Assembly (NCBI GenBank): GCA_937997485.1 | Contig: CALKTH010000069.1 | Coordinates: forward strand, 1-34,834 | Direction: 5' to 3' | Source of the DNA: an uncultured Acidimicrobiales bacterium | GTDB taxonomy: Bacteria; Actinomycetota; Acidimicrobiia; Acidimicrobiales; SZUA-35 | Length of the DNA: 34,834 nt | In this document: positions 14,314 through 22,001 of the stretch, piece by piece | How positions within the stretch are numbered: position 1 is the stretch's first letter | Layout of the letters: each line of letters opens with the position of its first letter | Notes under the pieces: generated by a model | Databases searched by the model: none | The model's input: only the letters and a program-made list of their open reading frames with translations | Told to the model about the DNA's origin: nothing | Position numbers and translations under genes: made by a program

Positions 14314-15162
14314 TCAGTCGGCAGGTCCTGGTCGGCCGATGACGGCAAAGGTGACAGCGGCTGCGTGCCCCACGTTGAGGGAGTCGACGTTCGGCGAAAT
14401 CGGAATCCGAACGCGGTCCGAGGCCGCTTCCATTGTTGCCAGCTCGAGACCGTGGCCCTCGGCTCCAAGCAGCGCGGCGACTCGATCGGGAACCGCCATG
14501 TCCCACAGGTTGACCGCTGCGGGGTCCGGAGTCAGGGCCCAGGTCTCGAATCCAGCGTCGTGGAGCGTGTGAAGCGCGCCTGGCCAATCGCCAGCGCTCG
14601 CTCGAGCAACGGGAATGTGCAGAATCTCGCCCATGCTCACCCGGACGGTTCGCCGTTGGTATGGATCGTTGCAGGTTGGGCTGATGACCATGCCATCGAT
14701 GCCGAACGCTCGGGCGGCTCGCGCGATCGCTCCGACGTTCTGATCGTCGTTCAGGGCTTCCAACACCACGAGGCGATGGCAGGAGGTGGCCAGCTCGGAG
14801 ACCGTCGGCATCGGCGCCCGGAACGCTGAAGCGAGGCACGGCCGGTACATGTTGAAGCCAACGACCTCGGCCAGTACCTCCTGCTCGGCCACGTAGACGG
14901 GAACGCCAGCCATTTCCGGCTGGGACATCGTCGGGACGAAGCGGTTCAGTCGCTTGGGGTGAAGCAGCACCGAACGCATGCGGTGCCCCGAGTCGAGCAT
15001 CCGGTCGATCGGCACGTACCCCTCGCCCATGAAGTACGTGTCTCCCTCCATCTCGGCCCGCACGGCGATGCTGTTCAGTTCTCGGTAGTCGTCGAAGCGC
15101 GGATCACTCGGGTCATCGATGTAGGTGACGCCGTCGACGCGGTCAACGTCAGTGGGGCTCAC
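14314..15162 (-). CDS. SpoU-family RNA 2'-O-ribose methyltransferase
   Basis: A 282-residue SPOUT (SpoU/TrmH) methyltransferase that methylates the 2'-OH of a ribose in tRNA or rRNA with S-adenosylmethionine. All three family motifs are in the C-terminal part: NDDQNVGAIARAARAFG (motif 1), AALLGAEGHGL (motif 2) and IPISPNVDSLNVGHAAAVTF (motif 3), which form the trefoil knot. An N-terminal region of about 110 residues (DDPSDPRFDDYRELN ... VPVYVAEQEVLAEVVG) resembles the L30e-like RNA-binding domain of this family. The exact target position cannot be assigned. The GTG start at 15,162 is the first in frame; the ribosome-binding site is weak. Same strand as, and 113 bases after, the MFS gene. Convergent with the island; its 3' end abuts the citA remnant. 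Confidence 0.88.
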   Translation of the reverse strand: MSPTDVDRVDGVTYIDDPSDPRFDDYRELNSIAVRAEMEGDTYFMGEGYVPIDRMLDSGHRMRSVLLHPKRLNRFVPTMSQPEMAGVPVYVAEQEVLAEVVGFNMYRPCLASAFRAPMPTVSELATSCHRLVVLEALNDDQNVGAIARAARAFGIDGMVISPTCNDPYQRRTVRVSMGEILHIPVARASAGDWPGALHTLHDAGFETWALTPDPAAVNLWDMAVPDRVAALLGAEGHGLELATMEAASDRVRIPISPNVDSLNVGHAAAVTFAVIGRPGPAD

Positions 15163-15275
15163 AGAGTGACGACCTGGCCTGGCAGAAGTCGCCGGTCCGG
15201 CACACTGTGGGAGAGCAGAGGAGGCATCGTCTGAGCCTTGCGGGCTCTTCGTCGTTCCACAACATCCCCGACGAG

Positions 15276-16496
15276 CTACCCGTCGATCTGAGCGATCACG
15301 ACCACGAGGAGTGCACCCCCGCCGATGAGCGAGAGCTGGAACGGGTCGGCGGCCCAGTTCGAGCCGACGCTGAGCTCGATCAAGAATCCAGCAGCGAGGA
15401 ATCCGAGCTGCATGAACGTTGAAGCGATGACGTCGAGTTTGGTGAGCACCGCGACGGAGGTCGTTTCGTCGGACCGTGCGTGGGCCATTTCCAACAGCGA
15501 CATTCGTACGACCGTCCCGGCGGCCGTGGCGCCAAGGAGAATTCCGTAGACAGCGAATTCAGATACAACACCAGTGAGTGGAGTGTTGAGCGGGACAAGA
15601 GCCACCGCGCAACACAGCAGAGCCACGGCACCGATACGAGCTCGACCATGGAGATCGCTCGTCGTGGGTCTCCACATCGCTGCAGCCCCGAGTCCTCCGA
15701 TCACGAGCGCGGCGCCGATCAGGCCGAGGTTTGCCGACGGCCAAAACGCGTCGGATGCGTAGGTGACAAAGAAGGGCCAGGCCGGAATGACGCTGATGCC
15801 GATGGCAGCGAAGATCCACTTCAGCTCGCGGTCCGATGAGGGCTGGCTTGTCGAACTCGGAGCGAGTATTCGATCGGGATCCGGACGTCTGAGGTTCGAG
15901 ATCGCTGGGGTGAGCGCCACGCCAATGGCGGCCAGTCCGATCATGATCCCGACGCGTGCGCTTGTTGAGGCCCAGCCGATCACGATCACGAAACCGATCG
16001 CTGCGAGCCCGCCAGCGGCGCGACCTTGAGCATTGAGTCGCTGACGGAACTGCGGGTCGATGGTGGTCGACAGCAAGGGCTGGAACGACGTTGCGAAGAG
16101 AACGGAGACCGCGAGCTCTGCGAGTACCGCGATGACGATCACCGAGGTGACGATGAACGTTTTGGAACCGGGACCGGTGATCAGCCACGCGATGATCAGA
16201 CACATCGCTGACATTGCGTTCACGAAGATCCTGAGGTTCCTGTGAGCGAGTCTCAGCGGTACACGGATGGCCCAGATCTGAAAGGGGATCGACATGGCGC
16301 CAAGGCCGACAGCGATTCCCACCTGGCGTGAGGTGAGACCGAGTTCTTCGAGGGCAATGATCTGGAAGATCGCGGCCCCGTTGACAGCGAGCGGTGCGCC
16401 CAACAGCGGCACAAGGACGACGAACGCGAAGTAGCTGAAACGCTCCGCCGCGGAGAGCGCTGTCGCGGGAGGCACGTGGCTCGGACTACCCGTCAT
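15276..16496 (-). CDS. MFS-type transporter
   Basis: A 406-residue integral membrane protein with 11-12 hydrophobic segments spread over its whole length, the size and distribution of a major facilitator. Residues 20-80 include GAPLAVNGAAIFQIIALEEL, and an arginine-rich loop follows the second or third segment (RVPLRLAHRNLRIF). The cytoplasmic middle loop (about 185-225) contains RRPDPDRILAPSSTSQPSSD. No substrate-specific motif is recognised, so substrate is unknown. ATG 16,496 is chosen because the hydrophobic region begins shortly after it and a TACGCT hexamer (16,511-16,506) stands nine bases upstream. The frame extends further but with no membrane-protein character. Divergent from amt across about 275 bases; cotranscription with the methyltransferase gene is possible. 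Confidence 0.8.
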   Translation of the reverse strand: MTGSPSHVPPATALSAAERFSYFAFVVLVPLLGAPLAVNGAAIFQIIALEELGLTSRQVGIAVGLGAMSIPFQIWAIRVPLRLAHRNLRIFVNAMSAMCLIIAWLITGPGSKTFIVTSVIVIAVLAELAVSVLFATSFQPLLSTTIDPQFRQRLNAQGRAAGGLAAIGFVIVIGWASTSARVGIMIGLAAIGVALTPAISNLRRPDPDRILAPSSTSQPSSDRELKWIFAAIGISVIPAWPFFVTYASDAFWPSANLGLIGAALVIGGLGAAAMWRPTTSDLHGRARIGAVALLCCAVALVPLNTPLTGVVSEFAVYGILLGATAAGTVVRMSLLEMAHARSDETTSVAVLTKLDVIASTFMQLGFLAAGFLIELSVGSNWAADPFQLSLIGGGALLVVVIAQIDG

Positions 16497-16634
16497 CGTC
16501 CGGTCAGCGTACGGCAAGGATGAGCTTCGCTTCTCCGACGGCTGCTCGAGCACGCGCCCGCTTGCGTCGGTGCGGCGGAGCGCTCTCCGCGGATGCGAGG
16601 AGAAGTCGCAGGCAAACTGGCCCGCCACAGAGCC

Positions 16635-16672
16635 GTGAGACGTAGTTAACACAGAGGAAACAGATCGGAAAC
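16635..16672 (+). promoter_or_regulatory. GlnR-like half-site array upstream of amt
   Basis: GTGAG (16,635), TTAAC (16,646), GAAAC (16,657) and GAAAC (16,668) follow one another at exact 11-base steps with 6-base spacers. The actinobacterial GlnR box is built of alternating gTnAC and GaAAC half-sites with the same spacing, and amt genes are its classic targets. The order here is imperfect (two GAAAC in a row, and GTGAG for GTnAC). Lies about 100 bases before the amt start. Confidence 0.4.
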
Positions 16673-16771
16673 CGGACCGACTCACGTCGTCGCTTTCCTG
16701 TCAGGGCACATCCAACGATCTCCGCCCGGTCAATGGCGATCCTGCGAGATCCACGCTCGAAAGGTCCTCCC

Positions 16772-17974
16772 GTGGACTCTGGTGACAACGCCTGGATTCT
16801 CATCTCCGCCGCTCTGGTGATCTTCATGGTCCCCGGCCTGGCCCTGTTCTACGGAGGCATGAGCCGCTCGAAGAACATGCTCAACATGCTGATGATGAAC
16901 ATGATCTGCCTCGGCATCATCCCCATCATCTGGTACCTGTACGGCTACTCGTTGAGCTCGACCGGCACGGACAACGGTTTCATCGGCACGCTCGACAACA
17001 TCCTCTTGCGGGACGTGAGTGGCGACGCCTTGCGAGACGTCTTTTTCGCTCTGACCTTCGCCTCAATCACACCGGCCCTCATTTCCGGCGCCGTGGCCGA
17101 CCGCATGAAGTTCTCGGCGTGGGTGGCCTTCGTGCCGATCTGGTTCACGCTGGTGTTCATTCCATCGTGGGCCTGGGTCTTCAAGGCCGAGGGCAGTGGC
17201 TGGTTGACCGAGCGAGGCAGTCTCGACTTCGCCGGCGGAACCGTTGTGCACGTCGCCGCGGGCGCCTCCGCCCTGGCGCTCGCCATCGTGCTTGGCAAGC
17301 GCACCGGTTGGCCCAAGGAGCCGATGCCGCCGCACAACTTGCCCTTCACCATGCTCGGCGCCGGCATCCTCTGGTTCGGTTGGTTCGGCTTCAACGCTGG
17401 CTCCGCCTTCGCCGCCGACACCGTCGCCATTCAGGCCTTTGCCAATACCTTCATCGCTGGCGCTGCAGGCATGTTGGCTTGGCTCGTTGTCGAGAAGCTG
17501 CTCGACGGCCACGCCACCTCCCTTGGCGCCGCATCCGGGATCGTCGCCGGCCTCGTTGGCATCACCCCCGGCGCAGGCTTCATGGGAGTGAATGGCGCCC
17601 TCGGTGTCGGCCTCGTCGCTGGTGCCGCCTGTGCCTATGCCGTCCGCCTCAAGGTTCGCTTCGGCTACGACGACGCCCTCGACGTCGTCGGTGTCCACAT
17701 GGTCGGCGGTCTTGTCGGTGGCATTCTGATCGGCTTGTTCGCCAGCCCCTCTGCTCTCGGAGGCGAGTTCGAAGGCGGCCTCATCGAGGGCGACGGTGCT
17801 GCACTCTTGATCGAGCAGATCTTCGCCAACGTCGTTGTTGGTGTCTTCGCCTTCGTGGTTACCTTCGGCATCGCCAAGGTGCTGCAGTCGACGATGGGCA
17901 TTCGCGTCGAACTCGATGACGAGCGCACCGGTCTCGATCAGACCCAGCACGCCGAGACGGCCTACAACAGCTAG
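16772..17974 (+). CDS. amt: Ammonium transporter
   Basis: A 400-residue Amt/MEP/Rh channel. Eleven membrane segments are visible. Signatures: LVIFMVPGLALFYGGMSRSKN near the N terminus; FASITPALISGAVADRMKF; DFAGGTVVHVAAG with the first pore histidine; WFGWFGFNAGSA; and DVVGVHMVGGLVGG with the second pore histidine. These conduct ammonium or ammonia across the inner membrane. The C-terminal tail (about 35 residues, acidic) is where PII proteins act in relatives; no glnB/glnK is adjacent. Two starts are possible. GTG 16,772 (VDSGDNAW) gives the usual family start and has AAAGGT six bases before it, so it is used here. ATG 16,733 would add 13 unconserved residues and has no ribosome-binding site. 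Followed by a strong terminator hairpin. Confidence 0.93.
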   Translation: MDSGDNAWILISAALVIFMVPGLALFYGGMSRSKNMLNMLMMNMICLGIIPIIWYLYGYSLSSTGTDNGFIGTLDNILLRDVSGDALRDVFFALTFASITPALISGAVADRMKFSAWVAFVPIWFTLVFIPSWAWVFKAEGSGWLTERGSLDFAGGTVVHVAAGASALALAIVLGKRTGWPKEPMPPHNLPFTMLGAGILWFGWFGFNAGSAFAADTVAIQAFANTFIAGAAGMLAWLVVEKLLDGHATSLGAASGIVAGLVGITPGAGFMGVNGALGVGLVAGAACAYAVRLKVRFGYDDALDVVGVHMVGGLVGGILIGLFASPSALGGEFEGGLIEGDGAALLIEQIFANVVVGVFAFVVTFGIAKVLQSTMGIRVELDDERTGLDQTQHAETAYNS

Positions 17975-18000
17975 CGGCTCGCTCCGCCAGCATCAGTTCG

Positions 18001-18042
18001 GCGCAAGGGCCCCGTTGACTCACCTCGATGGGGCCTTTGCGC
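18001..18042 (+). terminator. Terminator hairpin after amt
   Basis: GCGCAAGGGCCCC (18,001-18,013) pairs with GGGGCCTTTGCGC (18,030-18,042), 13 pairs including one G-T, around a 16-base loop, 27 bases after the amt stop. The loop contains GACTCACCTCGAT, repeated at 18,073-18,085. Confidence 0.65.
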
Positions 18043-18075
18043 GTTCAGGGTCCGCTCATCGCTGGGTCATTGGAC

Positions 18076-18120
18076 TCACCTCGATCAATGCAGGGTGAGG
18101 TGATGTCGAGACTTCAGTGA
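18076..18120 (+). promoter_or_regulatory. Leader with sequestered ribosome-binding site and five-codon mini-ORF
   Basis: TCACCTC (18,076-18,082) can pair with GAGGTGA (18,097-18,103), covering the purine-rich ribosome-binding region. The first ATG after that region (18,103) opens a five-codon ORF, MSRLQ, whose TGA overlaps the ATG (18,120) of the next gene, which itself begins MSRLP. This may be a translation-coupling leader, or the trace of a small duplication of the start. Confidence 0.35.
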
Positions 18121-18896
18121 TGTCCCGGCTGCCCACGTCTGAAGAGATCGCTGCAAGCGAATCACTTCTCGATGCGCCGGAAGCACTCGACACGACCAAT
18201 CGCGGGCTCAACACCGACGCCCTTGAGACCGAACGACGACGGGCGGAACGACGAGCCCAGCGGACCTCCTCCGATCGGCGCTCTTCGCTGACTCGGCTGG
18301 CTATCGGTTGGATTGCCGGTATCGCCTTTCTTTCGGTGTTGGTGGCTCAGCAGTCAGTGCCCATTGACGATCTCCTCCTCGATCAGACGGACGTGAACGG
18401 TGGGCGCTGGTTCGACGGCATGGTCACTTCGCTCGGCATCCTGGCGTGGACGGCCGCAGGTTGCGCTTGCGTCGCTGCCGGTTACGCAAGCCGAGTCGCC
18501 GGCCGCACCGCCGCCCGCCGCACGCTCCTCTCAGGAGGAGTGATCATTGGGTTCTTGATGCTCGACGACCTCTTCCAGCTTCACTCGAACGTGCTGCCTC
18601 GATACATCGGTGGTTCGAAGCTGACGTTCGTGGCTCTGGAGGCGCTGGCGATTCTGCTGTGGGCAGGCGCCAGTCTCACGGAGCTGCGACGAACGAGATA
18701 TGAGCTGCTGCTCGCTGCTGCGGCTGGACTCGGCGGTTCCGTTGTGATCGATGTTGTGAACGTCTTCTCGCTCGAACGACTGCCACGGCTCGTCCTCGAA
18801 GACGGGGCAAAGTTCCTCGGCCTCCTCGCACTTGCGCTTTGGGCAACGTCGACGGCCGCAGACGTCATCCGTTCCATCGCCCGACGCTCCGCCTGA
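18120..18896 (+). CDS. Hypothetical multi-pass membrane protein
   Basis: A 258-residue protein I do not recognise. The N-terminal 60 residues are hydrophilic, with a strongly charged segment of alternating E and R (ALETERRRAERRAQRTSSDR). Six hydrophobic segments then follow: LAIGWIAGIAFLSVLVA, GILAWTAAGCACVAAGYA, TLLSGGVIIGFLML, FVALEALAILLWAGAS, LLLAAAAGLGGSVVIDVV and FLGLLALALWATSTAA. DDLFQLHSNVLPRYIG between segments three and four contains acidic and histidine residues that could bind metal or line a pore; this is speculative. ATG 18,120 overlaps the end of a five-codon ORF; GTG 18,117 would add one residue. A single gene behind the amt terminator, convergent with the APH-type kinase gene. 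Confidence 0.65.
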   Translation: MSRLPTSEEIAASESLLDAPEALDTTNRGLNTDALETERRRAERRAQRTSSDRRSSLTRLAIGWIAGIAFLSVLVAQQSVPIDDLLLDQTDVNGGRWFDGMVTSLGILAWTAAGCACVAAGYASRVAGRTAARRTLLSGGVIIGFLMLDDLFQLHSNVLPRYIGGSKLTFVALEALAILLWAGASLTELRRTRYELLLAAAAGLGGSVVIDVVNVFSLERLPRLVLEDGAKFLGLLALALWATSTAADVIRSIARRSA

Positions 18897-18938
18897 GATC
18901 GTCCGCGGGTTTCGCGAGCCAGAATTGCGGCGGTGCTC

Positions 18939-19718
18939 TCAGCCTTCGAGCGAAGCTTGGAGCTCGGCCAGTCGGGCGACCGCGTAGGCCGGTTCTGCCA
19001 GCCATCCGTTGGCGGCTTCCCATGCATGCGAGAGCTGCTCGGCTCGCGCATGGGCCTGAGGCGGGAGAACGGGAACGCCGAGATTCGACAGGTCGTGCCA
19101 GGTCACGTCCACCCGGCTCTCGTCCCAGTCGAGGAGTCCAACACGGCCGTCGTTCATGATGCGGATGTTGGGCGCCCACGGATCACCGTGGACCACCGCC
19201 GTCTCGGCGATCCGGAACGAGCGGAAGATCGGCGTGAGGACGTCGACGACCTCGGGTGGCATCCGGTCGAGATCGGCGTCGACGGACTGACGGGCGAGCG
19301 GAAGCTGATGCACGACACAGCAGCCCGGTCGCTGGCCATAGAGGGCTGTCACCCTGTGCAATCGTTGCAGCTCAGCGGCGACCAGCTGCCAGTCGTCATC
19401 GGACTCAGGAGCACTGCCTTCCAACCAGCGCTGAACCACCACACCGTCTGAGGCGGCGTGCCCTTCCGCGGTTGGCACCGTTGCAGGGACGATGAAGTTG
19501 TGGCCGGAGAGGTAGTCGATGAGTTCCAACTCCCACTGGAGCGACGCTGCGCTCCGGCGGCTGATACGTACAGCCACCGTCTCGCTCGCACCATCTTCGC
19601 CCTCGAGCGAGCCGCGCCAGACCTCGTTGCGGTGCCCGCCCTCGACCGGCTCGACGAGTTCGACTCCCGGCCACGGTGCAACGTCTGCCGCCGTGAGCGG
19701 GCGCCTGCTCTCCTTCAC
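18939..19718 (-). CDS. Aminoglycoside phosphotransferase (APH) family protein
   Basis: A 259-residue kinase-like protein of the APH/choline kinase superfamily. Seen: an N-lobe with VELVEPVEGGHRNEVWRG and TVAVRISRRS (glycine-rich loop and ATP lysine/arginine region), HGDPWAPN (catalytic HGDxxxxN loop) and GLLDWDESR (metal-binding Asp). Family members phosphorylate small molecules such as antibiotics, choline, homoserine or sugars; the substrate here is unknown, and a resistance role should not be assumed. GTG 19,718 is chosen because homology starts right after it and TACGGT (19,732-19,727) lies just upstream. The frame's extension to 19,931 is unrelated in composition. The palindromic element (copy 2) stands 35 bases upstream. 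Confidence 0.82.
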   Translation of the reverse strand: MKESRRPLTAADVAPWPGVELVEPVEGGHRNEVWRGSLEGEDGASETVAVRISRRSAASLQWELELIDYLSGHNFIVPATVPTAEGHAASDGVVVQRWLEGSAPESDDDWQLVAAELQRLHRVTALYGQRPGCCVVHQLPLARQSVDADLDRMPPEVVDVLTPIFRSFRIAETAVVHGDPWAPNIRIMNDGRVGLLDWDESRVDVTWHDLSNLGVPVLPPQAHARAEQLSHAWEAANGWLAEPAYAVARLAELQASLEG

Positions 19719-19752
19719 GCCATGGCACCGTAGTCCCTCCGGAATCTCAGAC

Positions 19753-19777
19753 CTGATGTACCTGAGAGGTACATCAG
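19753..19777. repeat. Palindromic element, copy 2 (11-bp arms, GAG loop)
   Basis: CTGATGTACCT (19,753-19,763) pairs with AGGTACATCAG (19,767-19,777). The core ATGTACCTGAGAGGTACAT is identical to 5-23. Outside it, two base pairs differ from copy 1, each by changes on both arms: C-G to G-C, and T-A to C-G. The right flank CGCGGCAATTC is also shared. Lies between the divergent APH-type gene and the lipoprotein gene. Confidence 0.75.
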
Positions 19778-19942
19778 CGCGGCAATTCGGCTCGGTGAGC
19801 GCGACGGGCGAAGCGTCGCCAGGAGCGGCATGACGGACGACACACTCGAAGTGTGAAGGACCCCACAGAAGCCGATGCCCTTGACACATCAGAGTGATGA
19901 ACAACGAAGCGACAGCCCGTCGCACTGACAAAGGAAACTGAC

Positions 19943-21103
19943 ATGTTCACCGCCGCTCGCACCTCCCGCTCAACCCGCACCACCGCCGCTGGCCTCGCCG
20001 CCGCCTTCATCCTTCTCCTCAGCGCTTGTGGCGCTGCCAGCGAAGAAGCAGCCGGCGACACGGACCAGGCGCCTACGAGCAGCACCGTCGTCGAGACGCC
20101 GGCCGACGACACCACAACCGACGATGCGAGCGATGCCGACTCTGCCGCCGACGACGACGCCACGACTGACACAGCCGACGACGAAGGCTCGAACCAGACG
20201 CAGGTCAACACCGACCAAGACGATGACAACGCCGGCAACTCTGACAGTGCCAACAACGCTGCTGACGATGATGACGAGGAGTGGGGTGCAGAGAACAACT
20301 GCAACGTGGGACAGCTCGACGACAGTCACGCCCAATACGTGGTCGGCAATATTCCCGACGATGATCCGGATGGCGGCTTGGTTGTCCGACTGCTGCCCGG
20401 CGCCGACGGACCCCGCTCCACGGTGCTGCCGGCAGGCACGGACGTCACGGTCGATTCGGATCTTGGCGGCAACATCTGCGTGGTGATCGGTTCCTCTGTC
20501 TGGTGGCACATCGGCCCGAGCCCCGAGCTCGCCGTAGGGGGCTGGATCAACTCGGCCTACGTCTACGACATCTCGGGCGAGACCGACGAGGGCATCGGCG
20601 ATGAGGAGAACGCCGGTCAGGGAGAAGATGACTTCGACATCGAGCTCGCCCAGATCGAGTGCATTTACAACGGCTCCGACCAAGCCTGCGACCTGCTCAC
20701 CACCTTTGTGGCTGGCCCCGAGGACAACTACGGCCTGGGCAACTCATACTCGATGGCACCGAGCGAGTTCCTCGCTTCGGACTGCTTGATCGAGTTCGAC
20801 CAGATCGCGTGCGCCGAACTCCGCACCCGTGACGTCGGCGGCGACATCAACACGATCGCCAACTCCTTTGTCAGCGCCTATCAGTCCGGTGACCTCGCCG
20901 GCCAGCAGGCACTGTCCGGCCCCCGTCAGAACGAGTTCAACAACAGCGGTCCGATCGAGAACATCGACCCGGACGTCACCGCTGGTGTTGCCTCGGTGTT
21001 CGCTGACGGCAACGAGTTCTCCTGGACGCTCGCACCGACGATCGCCGGTCGCTGCATCGTGACTGATGGCCTGGTCCAGGGTTGCAGCGTCTTCGGAGAC
21101 TGA
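19943..21103 (+). CDS. Acidic lipoprotein with possible SH3-like domain
   Basis: A 386-residue predicted lipoprotein. The signal peptide TAAGLAAAFILLLSAC ends at a lipobox cysteine (LLSAC, residue 29), after which it would be lipid-anchored outside the membrane. Residues about 40-115 are a low-complexity linker almost entirely D, T, A, S, N and E. A Cys-containing domain follows (NCNVGQLDDSHAQYVVG ... VWWHIGPSPELAVGGWINSAYVYDI) whose pattern of GG, WW and WI resembles a bacterial SH3-like fold. A second domain (IECIYNGSDQACDLLTTF ... DCLIEFDQIACAELRTRD) has paired cysteines that probably form disulfides. Function unknown. An AAAGGA ribosome-binding site precedes the ATG, unlike the leaderless neighbours. 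Followed by a GC-rich hairpin. Confidence 0.8.
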   Translation: MFTAARTSRSTRTTAAGLAAAFILLLSACGAASEEAAGDTDQAPTSSTVVETPADDTTTDDASDADSAADDDATTDTADDEGSNQTQVNTDQDDDNAGNSDSANNAADDDDEEWGAENNCNVGQLDDSHAQYVVGNIPDDDPDGGLVVRLLPGADGPRSTVLPAGTDVTVDSDLGGNICVVIGSSVWWHIGPSPELAVGGWINSAYVYDISGETDEGIGDEENAGQGEDDFDIELAQIECIYNGSDQACDLLTTFVAGPEDNYGLGNSYSMAPSEFLASDCLIEFDQIACAELRTRDVGGDINTIANSFVSAYQSGDLAGQQALSGPRQNEFNNSGPIENIDPDVTAGVASVFADGNEFSWTLAPTIAGRCIVTDGLVQGCSVFGD

Positions 21104-21138
21104 TCACCGCAAGAACGGCTGAAGGAAAGCGATCGTGG

Positions 21139-21158
21139 GGCCCGGGTCCACCCGGGCC
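21139..21158 (+). terminator. Terminator hairpin after the acidic lipoprotein gene
   Basis: GGCCCGGGT (21,139-21,147) pairs with ACCCGGGCC (21,150-21,158), 36 bases past the stop. GC-rich with no T-tract. Confidence 0.6.
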
Positions 21159-21204
21159 TCACCCGCGCCCGGCCTCGGCCCCCACCCTCAAAACCTCAAC
21201 TCCC

Positions 21205-21347
21205 CTGGTAAGTGATTGGTGTCTGACACCCATTACCTATCAGTTGGTCTTTCTGGCCGTTGCACTGGTGAGTGTCCTGTGTCTGACACCCATTACCTAC
21301 CAGTTGGGCTGGTGAGTGATGAGTGTCTGACACCAATCACCTACCAG
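21205..21347. repeat. Three 39-bp imperfect palindromes (cluster B)
   Basis: Copies at 21,205-21,243, 21,265-21,303 and 21,309-21,347, with spacers of 21 and 5 bases. Each has CTGGT at the left end, the GTGTCTGACACC core and CTA(C/T)CAG at the right end. Arms have drifted more than in cluster A. In copy three several positions form better pairs than in cluster A (GTGAT with ATCAC), so pairing seems preserved. They lie between the lipoprotein terminator and the DinB gene's 3' end. Unequal spacers and palindromic units rule out a CRISPR array. Confidence 0.85.
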
Positions 21348-21382
21348 TTGCCTGATGAGGGTCGGGTGCCGGGCGCCGACGC

Positions 21383-21973
21383 TCAGCGCTTGTCGAGGAT
21401 CGTGCGGACATCGTGGAGGTGATGCACGACCTCGTGGCTGGTGTGCACGGCAACCCATCGGAGCGGCCGCATGCTCTGAGTCGGAAACGTGTAGCTCATC
21501 TCAAGGGCCCACTGATCGGCCTCGAGCCGGTGGAAGACGTTCTCGAGTAGGGCGTTGGCATGAATGATCTGCTGAGCAACGTCATGTCGATCTTGGTCGT
21601 TGTACCCGTCGTGCTCGACGCGCTCGTCCCGTCCCATCGGCAGCACCTGGCCCCCGTAGCCGCGAAGCGTTCGCAGGACTCGTTCACGCTGCACGATCAG
21701 CACATCCCGAACATGGCAGCCGTATTCGATCGGTGACCACTGGTCCGGCTTGTCTCGCCTCCGAGCAGTGACGGCGCCGATGGACTGGAGCACCTCGGCC
21801 AGCTGGGCTGCGGCCTCGGTCATCAGCACCAACGAGGTCTCGAACGCTGACTCGTCGTACACACAGGCGTACAGAGCCTCGCCAGATGCAGCCTCATCGA
21901 AGCGCTCCATGATGAAGCCGCAAACGCATCGGTTCGTGGTGTCCGAGTCGGTGGGGCCGGCTGTGCTACTCAT
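21383..21973 (-). CDS. DinB-like / mycothiol-dependent-type metalloprotein
   Basis: A 196-residue four-helix-bundle protein of the DinB/YfiT-like superfamily, whose members use three histidines to hold a metal; several actinobacterial ones are thiol-dependent transferases. Seen: WSPIEYGCHVRDVLIVQRER, with the first His in the second helix, and WVAVHTSHEVVHHLHDVRTI near the C terminus, with the HxxxH-type pair. An N-terminal CVCGF motif precedes the domain and could bind zinc, which is unusual. The specific reaction is unknown. ATG 21,973 has GGAGA at good spacing. It starts 28 bases after the GNAT gene on the same strand, so the two are probably one operon. Confidence 0.8.
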   Translation of the reverse strand: MSSTAGPTDSDTTNRCVCGFIMERFDEAASGEALYACVYDESAFETSLVLMTEAAAQLAEVLQSIGAVTARRRDKPDQWSPIEYGCHVRDVLIVQRERVLRTLRGYGGQVLPMGRDERVEHDGYNDQDRHDVAQQIIHANALLENVFHRLEADQWALEMSYTFPTQSMRPLRWVAVHTSHEVVHHLHDVRTILDKR

Positions 21974-22001
21974 TGGGCGATCTCCGATTCGCTCGATGTC
22001 G

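Noticed and set aside
13804..14829. Long plus-strand frame spanning the end of the DNase II gene and the methyltransferase gene
   Set aside because: It crosses two real genes on opposite strands in shadow frames and encodes no recognisable domain.
16504..16827. Minus-strand frame of 107 codons between the MFS and amt genes
   Set aside because: It overlaps the amt start, has no ribosome-binding site, and shows no domain.
17063..17950. Minus-strand frame of 295 codons opposite amt
   Set aside because: Antisense of a highly conserved membrane channel; rich in G, E, D and H as expected from reversed hydrophobic codons.
18939..19718. Antibiotic-resistance gene
   Set aside because: The APH fold alone does not show drug specificity, and the context is not that of a resistance element.
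21205..21347. CRISPR array
   Set aside because: Units are imperfect palindromes with spacers of 21 and 5 bases, only three units, and no cas genes nearby.
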